Shown here piece by piece: positions 1 to 6,192 of a stretch of 8,721 bases of DNA. Within the stretch, counting starts at the first letter, position 1; each line of letters opens with the position of its first letter. The notes below the pieces were generated by a model, which searched no databases, was not told the DNA's origin, and saw nothing but the letters and a program-made list of their open reading frames with translations. The position numbers and the translations under genes were made by a program. This DNA is from Anaerolineales bacterium UBA6663 (GTDB lineage Bacteria > Chloroflexota > Anaerolineae > Anaerolineales > UBA6663). The stretch is taken from the NCBI GenBank assembly GCA_002455335.1, contig DKKP01000184.1, forward strand, positions 1 through 8,721, given 5' to 3'.

Positions 1-27
1 GGGTTGGGCCACACCCGGCTTTCGCAC

Positions 28-58
28 TTGACTTAGAGCCAACTCGAAGTGTTATGCT
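28..58 (+). promoter_or_regulatory. MerR-type promoter and operator of the adjacent merR-like gene
   Basis: A -35 hexamer TTGACT (28-33) and a -10 hexamer TATGCT (53-58) are separated by 19 bp, the over-long spacer typical of promoters that MerR-family activators remodel. The spacer region carries a near-perfect dyad: ACTTAGAG (31-38), CCAA, CTCGAAGT (43-50), with 7 of 8 positions matching. The promoter points into the regulator itself, so autoregulation is the simplest reading. The -10 ends 6 nt before the ATG at 65, so the predicted +1 falls on or next to the start codon and the mRNA should be leaderless. The spacing and dyad are seen directly; binding by the neighbouring protein is inferred. 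Confidence 0.85.
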
Positions 59-64
59 TGGGGC

Positions 65-442
65 ATGTCGACGGAATCCTTGACGATCAAACAGGCGGCC
101 GAAGCGACCGGGTTGAGCGTGCACACCCTGCGTTACTACGAAGGACTCGGGCTGATCCACCCGATCGATCGCGCCGGCAACACGCACCGGCGCTACACGC
201 GCGAGGATATCGGTTGGATCCAGTTCTTGCTCAAGCTGCGCGCCACCGGCATGTCGATCCAGGATATGCAGACCTACGCCGAGCTTCAGCGGCAAGGGGA
301 TGAGACGCTCCAACAGCGCGTGGCGATGCTCAAGGCGCTCGAGCGCGAGGTCGAGGCGCACATCGCCGAACTCAGTGGGCACCTGGATCTGATCCGCTAC
401 AAGATCGCGCTTTACAGCGAGCCCGTGCTCGAACTGGCGTGA
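65..442 (+). CDS. MerR-family transcriptional regulator (AdhR/YyaN-like)
   Basis: This 125-aa DNA-binding regulator is of normal length for a short MerR protein. Residues 6-25 form the winged-helix HTH (TIKQAAEATGLSVHTLRYYE, the MerR signature). The wing is around 33-46, a second helical pair covers about 47-75, and a dimerising coiled coil covers about 80-115. MerR dimers bind the spacer of 19-bp promoters and twist the DNA for RNA polymerase. The best-fitting relatives by eye are the AdhR/YyaN type, which often have a cysteine near residue 54 (FIKCMR in Bacillus AdhR). Here the segment reads FLLKLR and the protein has no cysteine at all, so thiol or aldehyde sensing through Cys is unlikely. 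There is no dedicated effector domain beyond the coiled coil. No Shine-Dalgarno sequence is properly spaced, which agrees with leaderless translation. The start is fixed by the promoter just upstream. Its other targets, if any, lie outside the window or are unknown. Confidence 0.93.
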   Translation: MSTESLTIKQAAEATGLSVHTLRYYEGLGLIHPIDRAGNTHRRYTREDIGWIQFLLKLRATGMSIQDMQTYAELQRQGDETLQQRVAMLKALEREVEAHIAELSGHLDLIRYKIALYSEPVLELA

Positions 443-447
443 TCGAT

Positions 448-462
448 CACGCCCTTGGCGTG
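448..462. terminator. Hairpin between convergent genes, possible terminator
   Basis: CACGCC (448-453) and GGCGTG (457-462) form a 6-bp GC-rich stem with a 3-nt loop, starting 6 nt after the stop of the MerR gene. The glycosidase gene ends at 521 from the other side. There is no T-run on either strand, so intrinsic termination is only a guess from position. The stop codon is also part of a 10-bp palindrome (TGATCGATCA, 440-449). Confidence 0.4.
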
Positions 463-520
463 CCGGGCCGGCTCGGGATCATTCCTGGCCAAGGCGACGC
501 CAATTCGTGCGCGAGATCGT

Positions 521-2344
521 TCAACCGCCGCGCCCCACCCTCCACATCCGAAACGCTGGCCCATCATCGGGGAGCGAAACAGATCCGGCTGCGTCAGCAA
601 CGAGATCGGGCGCGCCAGTTAAACCACTGAGGTCCCGGCCGACCACGGCCGCCGGAAGCCGCAGCGTTGGGTGTGCAGCGCGCGCCGCCTGAACCAGGAT
701 CGTCTCGCCCGGCGCCTCGCGCAGGAAGACCAGCACGTCATCGTCGATCACCAGCCAGCGCAGGCCGCCGCGACGAAGGGCCGGGCTGCCGGCGCGCAGG
801 CCAAAGAGCGCACGGGTATGCGCCAACCGATGCGCATCCCAGCGATCAGGGTGCGCCCAGGGCATCGGGATGCGCGCATATTCAGGGCCAAAGGTCGAGA
901 GCCCAAGCTCATCGCCGGCATAGATCATGGGCACGCCAGGATACGCGGCCAGCATCCCAAACGCCACATCGACTCGCGCCCGCTCGCCGAGCAGCGCGGC
1001 CACGCGATGGGTGTCATGCGAGCCGATCAGGTTCATGGCATGCAGCGTCGCCTGCCAGGGCGCGACGCCCGACAACGCGCGCATCGCCGCCACGATCGCG
1101 CGCCCGGGCAGGTTCGGCAGCGCCGGATACTTGCCGTGCTCGTAGGGCCGCGATTGCTGCGGGAGAAGCCACTGCCAGAGCGGGCGCGTGAAGGCCGCGT
1201 AGTTCATGGTCCCCTGATAGCCGTCGCCAAGCAGGTCGCGGCTGGCGTCGTGGTTCGACTCGGCCTGCAGGAAGGTCTCGGGCGTGATCTGCGCCAGCGT
1301 GCGCCGGATCGTCGTCGCGACCTCGTGACTGAGGTCGATGTCGCCGTGCAGGCCTGTCATGTTCGCGACGTCGATGCGCCAGGCATCGAGCGCGTGCGGA
1401 CCGATCCAGCGCGCGACCACCGAGTCGAGGCCATCGTAGAGGCGACGGCGCAGCTCGACGCTGCGGTGGTCAAAGATCGGCATCTCGCGCAGATTCCACC
1501 AGGCGTCGTAGTCGTGCGGGTGGTTCTTGAAGAAGAAGAACGCCGCCTCGGGCGAAAGGGGATCCGCCAGCGCGGCCTTGAACCACTCGTGCGTGTCGCC
1601 GCAATGGTTGGTCGTCAGGTCGCCCATCAGCCGGATGCCGCGAACACGGGCGGCCGCCGCCAATCGGGCCATGGCCTCATCACCGCCAAGCAGCGGATCG
1701 ACCCGCGCAAACGTCGAGGCGTTGTAGCGATGGTTCGACTCGGCCGGGAAGAACGGCGTGAGGTAGAGCGTACCGACGCCCAGCGAGGCGATGTGGTCGA
1801 GGTGCGCCGTGATGCCGTCGAGGTCGCCGCCGTAGAACTGGCGCGGCGTATCCGGTCCCTCGCCGATGACGGGGTCTTCCCAGGCGGCAGGTCTGGCCCA
1901 GGCCGGGGCCGGCCGGTCGACCGACTTCGCAAACCGATCCGGAAAGATCTGGTACATCGTGCCCGTCGCCCACTGCGGCGGCGGCGCGAAGACGCTCAGG
2001 CGGAAGTCGGCGGCATCCGGGACGTCATGGGGATGCAGCCCGGCGCCGTTGAGCCACTGGTAGCCATGTGGCCCGCCGTCGAGCAGCCAGCGGTAGCTGA
2101 CCACCGGATTGATCACAGGCAGCTCCGCGCGCAGCCAGACGTCGGAGCCGTCTTCGCAATCGTGCACAGCCCGGATCAACTCCGGCTCGCCGTCTTCGAT
2201 GACGCGCACCCAGGCTCGGGAGACGTCGCCGACCTTTGGCAGGCGCAGCCGCACGGTCACCCGCTCACCCAATCGGGGATTGGGGTCCGGCACGTACAAC
2301 TCCGAGCCATCGTGGTGCGGGAGCGATCCGACATATCCGTGCAT
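521..2344 (-). CDS. GH13 alpha-glycosidase, neopullulanase/cyclomaltodextrinase-like
   Basis: This 607-aa alpha-amylase family enzyme probably hydrolyses maltodextrins, cyclodextrins or pullulan inside the cell, since no signal peptide is present. Residues 1-120 look like the N-terminal beta-sandwich (CBM34-like) of this group, with the family phrases HHDGSELYVPDPNPRLG and YRWLLDGG..YQWLNGAGLH. The TIM barrel follows from YQIFPDRF (131-138). Conserved regions are region I GDLTTNH (241-247), region II AWRIDVAN (nucleophile D325), region III LQAESNHD (acid/base E362) and region IV GSHDTHR (D444). The catalytic triad is therefore intact. Region V reads EMPIFD (287-292) where neopullulanase-type enzymes usually have MPKLN, which may alter substrate choice. 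A C-terminal beta domain spans about 520-607. The start is fixed by GAGGAGG (2349-2355), four bases upstream of the ATG. The gene follows the degV-like gene by 24 nt and is probably co-transcribed with it. Family assignment is firm; the exact substrate is not. Confidence 0.93.
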   Translation of the reverse strand: MHGYVGSLPHHDGSELYVPDPNPRLGERVTVRLRLPKVGDVSRAWVRVIEDGEPELIRAVHDCEDGSDVWLRAELPVINPVVSYRWLLDGGPHGYQWLNGAGLHPHDVPDAADFRLSVFAPPPQWATGTMYQIFPDRFAKSVDRPAPAWARPAAWEDPVIGEGPDTPRQFYGGDLDGITAHLDHIASLGVGTLYLTPFFPAESNHRYNASTFARVDPLLGGDEAMARLAAAARVRGIRLMGDLTTNHCGDTHEWFKAALADPLSPEAAFFFFKNHPHDYDAWWNLREMPIFDHRSVELRRRLYDGLDSVVARWIGPHALDAWRIDVANMTGLHGDIDLSHEVATTIRRTLAQITPETFLQAESNHDASRDLLGDGYQGTMNYAAFTRPLWQWLLPQQSRPYEHGKYPALPNLPGRAIVAAMRALSGVAPWQATLHAMNLIGSHDTHRVAALLGERARVDVAFGMLAAYPGVPMIYAGDELGLSTFGPEYARIPMPWAHPDRWDAHRLAHTRALFGLRAGSPALRRGGLRWLVIDDDVLVFLREAPGETILVQAARAAHPTLRLPAAVVGRDLSGLTGAPDLVADAAGSVSLPDDGPAFRMWRVGRGG

Positions 2345-2368
2345 AGTGCCTCCTCGACAGGCGCTATC

Positions 2369-3223
2369 TTAGCCGAGGACCGAATCGCGCCGGGCAGCCA
2401 CAGCCGCAAAGCCCACTGCGCCCGGGCCAAGATGCGCGCCAAGGACGGGCGTGATATCAACCGTCAGGATCTCGCCCGCCGGAAGCCACTCGGCAGCCAG
2501 CACGCGCAGCTCATTGGCGCGGTCTACGGCATGCGCATGGAGGAGCGCAACCTGCTCGAGCGGACCGACAGCGCGCAGCATCTCGAGCAGCCGTTCGGTG
2601 GCCCGACGTCGGGTCCGGACGCGCTCAGTGCCGGCCACGCCGTGCGACAGGGTGAGCAGTGGCTTGAGCTGAAGGATCGTGCCAAACCCGGCCAACAAGC
2701 CGTTCAACCGTCCGCTGCGTCTGAGGTACTCAAGGGTGTCGAGCGCCGCAAAGACCTGAGTGCGCGCGATTTGATCCTGGACCGCGGCCAAGATGTCGAC
2801 GACCGAGCGACCGAGCACCGCAAGACGCGCCGCGGTCTCAACCAGAAACCCGATGCCCAGGCTGAGCTGTTGAGAATCGATCACCGTGATCGGCACGGCC
2901 GTGATCTCGCGAGCCACGCTCCGGGCCACGTTGACCACCGCACTAAGCGTGCCGGCAACGTGGATCGACAGAATGTGGGTCGCACCCTCGGCCGCCAGCG
3001 CGGCGTAGATCGACCGGAACGCCTCGGGCGAAGGCGCCGCGGTCGTCGGATGAACCGGAAACGCAGGAAGCCGCTGATAGAAGGCCTCGCGCGTCAGATC
3101 GACGCCATCGCGAAACCCCTGATCCCCCACGTTGATGTACATCGGAACTACCTGGATGCCCCAGCGGGCGACCCGGTCGGGCGGCAAATCACAGGTGCTG
3201 TCGGTCACAATGCGGATGGTCAT
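2369..3223 (-). CDS. degV: DegV-family fatty-acid-binding protein (FakB-like)
   Basis: This 284-aa DegV/FakB family protein has the usual length of about 280. Family members bind a fatty acid and, where characterised, present it to the FakA kinase for acyl-phosphate formation and phospholipid synthesis. Visible motifs are the N-terminal IRIVTDSTCDLP (3-14), TTAAPSPEAF (60-69, in place of the usual TSQPSP), HVAGTLSA (88-95, the SGT..SA loop), VIDSQQLSLGIG (114-125), LEYLRRSGRL (164-173), LQLKPLLTL (184-192) and the C-terminal GAHLGPGAVGF (262-272). The frame is open upstream to a TTG at 3241, but the ATG at 3223 begins exactly where the family starts and has a GAGAG stretch upstream, so I chose it. 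No FakA/DhaL-type kinase gene is in the window. The gene is divergent from the diguanylate cyclase gene and precedes the GH13 gene in a likely operon. The pairing with a glycosidase has no obvious biochemical logic. Confidence 0.93.
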   Translation of the reverse strand: MTIRIVTDSTCDLPPDRVARWGIQVVPMYINVGDQGFRDGVDLTREAFYQRLPAFPVHPTTAAPSPEAFRSIYAALAAEGATHILSIHVAGTLSAVVNVARSVAREITAVPITVIDSQQLSLGIGFLVETAARLAVLGRSVVDILAAVQDQIARTQVFAALDTLEYLRRSGRLNGLLAGFGTILQLKPLLTLSHGVAGTERVRTRRRATERLLEMLRAVGPLEQVALLHAHAVDRANELRVLAAEWLPAGEILTVDITPVLGAHLGPGAVGFAAVAARRDSVLG

Positions 3224-3347
3224 GGTTCTCTCGACTCGCAAATTCTGCCTTTTTATGGCGCCTGTATGCTACGCCCTAAGGCTCGAGGGCGCGATACCGA
3301 TAACGTTGGTGTATATGTGCGCCTGTCGGGCGCCAGGACAAGGACGG
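3224..3347. promoter_or_regulatory. Divergent intergenic region between degV-like and GGDEF genes
   Basis: This 124-bp gap must hold promoters for both flanking genes, but I see no convincing -35/-10 pair on either strand. The best -10-like words on the plus strand are TATGCT (3265-3270) and TATATG (3312-3317), without good -35 partners. Two GC-rich inverted repeats are present: CGCCCT (3272-3277) with AGGGCG (3286-3291), and GCGCC (3319-3323) with GGCGC (3329-3333). The second lies just upstream of the GGDEF ribosome binding region. Either could be an operator or an mRNA hairpin; function is unknown. Confidence 0.4.
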
Positions 3348-4091
3348 ATGGTACTCAGGGATTGGCTCTCCAGCCGCGTGATCGTGCGACGCTTTGGCGT
3401 ATGGCCGAGCACCATCATCGTCATGCTCATCACCATGACGATCGTATCGACCGTCATGATCACCGCCGCAGCAACGTCCGGATTCCCTATCTGGCCAGCG
3501 ATCACGGTCACGGGGTTCATCCACCTGTTGCTGTTGCCACAGACCTACCAGACTCACGCGCTCATCGCCGAGCTCGACCTGACCCGTGTCCGGCTTTATC
3601 AGCAATCGATCACCGACGACCTCACCGGAGCCTTCAATCGCCGGCATCTGATCGAAGCGCTCAAACGCGAACTCGCGCCTCTTGCCGGTCATGAACACCC
3701 TCTGACCTTGATCCAGTTCGATCTGGACGATTTCAAGAAGATCAACGACCGCTATGGGCACGACATCGGCGACCAGGTGCTGCGGCACGTCACCCAGATC
3801 TGTGTCGCCCATGCGCGTAAGACTGACGTCTTTGCGCGCATGGGCGGCGAAGAATTCGCCCTCCTGCTCCCAATGACACAACTGAATGATGCGGTAGGTC
3901 TGGCAAAGCGCCTCCAGGAAGCGATCGCGGCCGCTCCGCTCGATGTAGCCGGCGAGACACTGCACTTCACGATCAGCGCCGGCATCTCGACGCGCACGTC
4001 CAATACCACAGTGGAGGACCTGTTACGCGTCGGAGATCAAGCCATGTACCGCGCAAAAACCGCCGGCAAAAACCAGGTCGCCATCGGCTGA
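3348..4091 (+). CDS. Membrane-anchored diguanylate cyclase (GGDEF domain)
   Basis: This 247-aa protein is predicted to make cyclic di-GMP from two GTP at the inner face of the membrane. Two transmembrane helices (about 21-43 and 48-66) with a very short outer loop are followed by a linker or signalling helix (67-90). The GGDEF domain runs from about 88 to 247, opening with SITDDLTGAFNRRH. The metal/substrate motif FDLDDFKKIND (124-134) is intact, the active-site loop is GGEEF (166-170), and an inhibitory I-site RKTD (157-160) lies exactly five residues before it, so product inhibition is expected. No PAS, GAF, CHASE or receiver domain is present, so the sensor is the membrane part or a partner. 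The frame is open further upstream. I chose the ATG at 3348 because it has AGGACAAGGA just before it and the upstream residues do not look like protein. It converges with the RibD-like gene. Confidence 0.92.
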   Translation: MVLRDWLSSRVIVRRFGVWPSTIIVMLITMTIVSTVMITAAATSGFPIWPAITVTGFIHLLLLPQTYQTHALIAELDLTRVRLYQQSITDDLTGAFNRRHLIEALKRELAPLAGHEHPLTLIQFDLDDFKKINDRYGHDIGDQVLRHVTQICVAHARKTDVFARMGGEEFALLLPMTQLNDAVGLAKRLQEAIAAAPLDVAGETLHFTISAGISTRTSNTTVEDLLRVGDQAMYRAKTAGKNQVAIG

Positions 4092-4126
4092 TCGGCCCGT
4101 AACCCGTAACTCAGCGATCGGGCCGA
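4092..4126. terminator. Inverted repeat between convergent genes, possible bidirectional terminator
   Basis: TCGGCCCG (4092-4099) pairs with CGGGCCGA (4119-4126), an 8-bp perfect GC-rich stem with a 19-nt loop. It begins at the first base after the GGDEF stop codon and ends 9 nt before the RibD-like stop. There is no T-run, so termination is inferred from placement. The loop side contains a 7-bp tandem repeat, CCCGTAA twice (4096-4109). Confidence 0.5.
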
Positions 4127-4135
4127 AGAGGCGGA

Positions 4136-4723
4136 TCACCGAATCGGACGCAGACGCTGATACACCACGCCGGTGGGCAGGGCCTGCGACTCGACCAACT
4201 CGAGGTTCACGCGCTTGCCCGGCGGAAAGAGACGCTTGCCAGAGCCAAGCACAAGCGGGTAGACGTGCAACACGAGTTCATCAACGAGGTCATTGGCGAT
4301 CAGGGTCTGCGCAAGGACGCTGCTGCCGTCGAGCAGGATGTTCTTGCCCGGCAGGGCCTTGAGCCGACGCACCTCCTCAACCACGTTCTCTCGAATGAGG
4401 TGCGAGTTCCGCCAGGCCGCGGCCGTGGTGAGCGTGGTCGAGACCACGTACTTCGGGCTTTGGTTGAAGCTATCGAAGAACGGATCCGCGCCGTCGGCCA
4501 TCGGTTCGAACGCGGCGCCATGGATCTCCCAGGTCCGGCGGCCAAGCAAGAACGTATCAGCCGCAGCCTGCAGTGCGCCGAAGTGCTCGCCGATCGCGTC
4601 GTGCCAGTACGGCAGGGTCCAACCGCCATGGGCGAAGCCGCCATCGACATCTTCGTCGATGCCGCCCGGCGCCTGAATGATGCCGTCGAGGGTGATGAAC
4701 TCTGAGATGATGAGGTTACGCAT
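4136..4723 (-). CDS. RibD C-terminal/dihydrofolate reductase-like family protein
   Basis: This 195-aa protein has the stand-alone RibD_C (DHFR-like fold) architecture, as in YyaP/YwjB-type proteins, which probably bind NADPH and reduce an unknown substrate. It is not a classical folate DHFR by sequence. Visible family landmarks are the N-terminal strand and loop RNLIISEFITLDGIIQAPGG (2-21), FLLGRRTWE (58-66), KYVVSTTL (91-98), the nucleotide-binding-like LLDGSSVLAQTL (130-141), LVDELVLHVYPLVLGSGKRLF (from 146) and a C-terminal strand ending VVYQRLRP. The start is fixed by a good Shine-Dalgarno AAAGGAG (4730-4736), six bases before the ATG. It lies 38 nt after the stop of the small membrane-protein gene on the same strand and may share its transcript, but its own ribosome binding site is strong. 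The family is clear; the natural substrate is unknown. Confidence 0.92.
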   Translation of the reverse strand: MRNLIISEFITLDGIIQAPGGIDEDVDGGFAHGGWTLPYWHDAIGEHFGALQAAADTFLLGRRTWEIHGAAFEPMADGADPFFDSFNQSPKYVVSTTLTTAAAWRNSHLIRENVVEEVRRLKALPGKNILLDGSSVLAQTLIANDLVDELVLHVYPLVLGSGKRLFPPGKRVNLELVESQALPTGVVYQRLRPIR

Positions 4724-4761
4724 ACCTGGCTCCTTTGACGCAATATCTTATCGCCTCCTGG

Positions 4762-5238
4762 TCAGCGCCGACCGGGGCTGCGCGGCGGCCAGGCCGATCG
4801 CGCCCGGATCGGCTTCCGTCGACGCGGCCTCAGCGCCGAGATCAATCCGCTCATGAGCAACACGGGCGCAAGGTAAGCGACGGTCAGGAGCACGGCGAAT
4901 CCGACAGCCGTCACTGGCGATCCGCAGACTGACGCACCAGCCACGGCGCAGCCCCCCGCCAGCGCCAGCCAGTACAGCGGCGTCAACCCAATGCTGAGCG
5001 CCAACCAGAGCCACGACGTTCGCAGGTAGCCGCTGACCAGGCCGGTCAGATGCGCGGCCGTCAGCGCACCGCCCAGCCAGAGAAAGTCGTTCAACGTCGC
5101 CGGCTGCAGGACTCTGGCGAATGGAGCTGTGTCGTTGCCTTGAATGAGGATCAGGCTCCAGAGCGAAAACACGACCAGGAGCGAACTAGCCGAACCGCGC
5201 AAGACCGGATGATCGTAGACCGATGGCGAAGTGTCCAT
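4762..5238 (-). CDS. Small four-pass membrane protein, unrecognised
   Basis: I do not recognise this 158-aa protein. It has four hydrophobic segments at about 17-33, 50-70, 76-95 and 109-135. Two cysteines (97, 105) lie between helices 3 and 4. The tail from about 137 is Arg/Pro-rich and basic, which suggests a cytoplasmic C-terminus. The clear hydrophobic pattern and low-complexity-free body argue that the frame is real; overlapping frames on both strands are Arg/Ala-rich noise. There is no good Shine-Dalgarno. A TATAGT hexamer on the minus strand (plus-strand 5252-5257) ends 13 nt before the ATG, so a very short leader is possible, but no -35 partner is evident. It stands between the pentapeptide gene (61-nt gap) and the RibD-like gene (38-nt gap), all on one strand. 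Confidence 0.75.
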   Translation of the reverse strand: MDTSPSVYDHPVLRGSASSLLVVFSLWSLILIQGNDTAPFARVLQPATLNDFLWLGGALTAAHLTGLVSGYLRTSWLWLALSIGLTPLYWLALAGGCAVAGASVCGSPVTAVGFAVLLTVAYLAPVLLMSGLISALRPRRRKPIRARSAWPPRSPGRR

Positions 5239-5299
5239 GACGCTGCGATCAACTATACACCGGGCGCAGTACCGGCCCTCCGCTCCGTGATCGAACGAA

Positions 5300-5968
5300 C
5301 TACATCGGATCGGTTTGACGATCGCGCACGTCTACGCCCAGCAGCCCGACCAACTGGATCGCCTGCGCCGGCTCGACGATCACGCCGCGAAGATCCGGGC
5401 CGGTCACCCGGATCCCGTCGATCACGGAGCCGCGGAGATCGGCGCCCGTGAGCCGCGCGCCGATCAGGTCGGCCCCAGTGAGGTCGCAGTCGGCGAAGAC
5501 CACGCCGGTAAGATCGGCACCGGTGAACGAGGTTTGACTGAGGTTGCAGGCCTCAAAGCGCGTCGCCCGTAGCCGGGCCCCAGTGAAGAGCGCGCCGGTC
5601 AGGACATCGTCGCGGAAGATGACATCATCCAGCTGTGCCTCGATCCAGTATGCGCCAATCTGGCGACAACCGACCGAAGCGATGCGGCGGAGATGCGCGC
5701 GGCGCAGGTCGGCGCCGGTGAGGTCACAGGACTCAAGCCGGACGTCGGTCAAGCGGGACTCGACCAGGCTGGCGCGCTGCAGCACCACGCGCCTCAGGTG
5801 CGCCTGCTCGAGCGAGAAGCGCGCCGCTATCTGGCCGCTCAGGTCAACGCCAGACCAGGCAACGCCCAGATGATCATCTCGATTGGCCAAAATGGCCGGC
5901 GCCTCGGTCTGAAGTTTGCGAGGCAAACGCGGGGCCAGAGGCGCCGTAGAAGTTGAGGATTTCGCCAT
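5300..5968 (-). CDS. Pentapeptide-repeat protein
   Basis: This 222-aa cytoplasmic protein is built mostly of pentapeptide repeats (A[D/N]Lxx), which fold as a right-handed quadrilateral beta-helix. Repeats run from about 38 (SGVDLSGQ) to about 195, with clear runs such as SCDLTGADLRRAHLRR (80-95), EACNLSQTSFTGADLTG (139-155) and CDLTGADLIGARLTGADLRG (161-180). A stretch around 96-112 (IASVGCRQIGAYWIEAQ) breaks the pattern. The C-terminal cap GVIVEPAQAIQLVGLLGV (195-212) is a helical element I associate with this family. Some relatives (Qnr, MfpA) mimic DNA and protect gyrase, but nothing here shows that role and the function is unknown. No Shine-Dalgarno precedes the ATG. Two hairpins lie at 5993-6090, beginning 25 nt upstream. 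It is likely transcribed separately from the membrane operon that ends at 6193. Confidence 0.92.
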   Translation of the reverse strand: MAKSSTSTAPLAPRLPRKLQTEAPAILANRDDHLGVAWSGVDLSGQIAARFSLEQAHLRRVVLQRASLVESRLTDVRLESCDLTGADLRRAHLRRIASVGCRQIGAYWIEAQLDDVIFRDDVLTGALFTGARLRATRFEACNLSQTSFTGADLTGVVFADCDLTGADLIGARLTGADLRGSVIDGIRVTGPDLRGVIVEPAQAIQLVGLLGVDVRDRQTDPM

Positions 5969-5992
5969 TGGTGAGCTATCGGCTTTGGGAAA

Positions 5993-6090
5993 GGGGTTGA
6001 GGCGCTGGAACGGGCGCCACTACGACCGGCCTGGTCAGGAGCCAAGCGCCGGGCGAACCCTCCTGGTCGGTATCGGCTAACAATACCACC
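5993..6090 (-). other. Two adjacent hairpins upstream of the pentapeptide gene, possible structured leader
   Basis: Hairpin A: GGGTT (5994-5998) pairs with AACCC (6056-6060), GGCGCT (6001-6006) with AGCGCC (6045-6050), and GG (6007-6008) with CC (6042-6043). An inner GACC (6024-6027) / GGTC (6033-6036) stem sits inside. Hairpin B: GGT plus GGTAT (6065-6067, 6069-6073) pairs with ATACC plus ACC (6083-6090), interrupted by one bulged base. Together they fill most of the 224-nt gap between the pentapeptide gene and the upstream operon. The strand is assigned from the downstream gene and is an inference. No T-run or known riboswitch core is recognised. Confidence 0.35.
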
Positions 6091-6120
6091 GGCCCCCGAG
6101 CGTGTCGCTATCTTCCTGGC

Positions 6121-6172
6121 TTGCCGCTGCGCTGGGGGCAATAGCCCTTCCGAGATGGCCCGCGGGCGGCAA
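6121..6172. repeat. Inverted repeat downstream of the membrane-protein operon
   Basis: TTGCCGC (6121-6127) is repeated inverted as GCGGCAA (6166-6172). Between them are a GC-rich palindrome GCCCGCGGGC (6158-6167) and a small GGGC/GCCC hairpin. The element begins 20 nt beyond the stop of the 183-aa membrane protein gene, where an operon terminator would be expected, but no T-run follows. Confidence 0.3.
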
Positions 6173-6192
6173 CGTTCGATCGGGCCGGCGGC

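Noticed and set aside
1..27. GGGT/ACCC pairing at the left edge as a terminator of an upstream gene
   Set aside because: Only 4 bp with an 8-nt loop and no visible gene before it; too weak to report.
671..3694. A 1007-codon open frame on the plus strand, antisense to the GH13 and degV genes
   Set aside because: It is rich in Arg, His, Gln and Asp with no domain pattern, while the minus strand encodes two clearly recognisable proteins. Long antisense frames are common in high-GC coding DNA.
3276..3965. A 229-codon minus-strand frame opposite the diguanylate cyclase
   Set aside because: The plus strand carries intact GGDEF motifs; the antisense frame has no recognisable domain.
5300..5968. 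Short imperfect DNA repeats in the pentapeptide gene, considered as a direct-repeat array or CRISPR
   Set aside because: The 15-base periodicity is the coding trace of A[D/N]Lxx repeats; there are no constant repeats with unique spacers.
5994..6060. Structured gap considered as a tRNA because of a GGTTCG-like word on the minus strand
   Set aside because: No acceptor, D or anticodon arms of correct size and no conserved T-loop arrangement.
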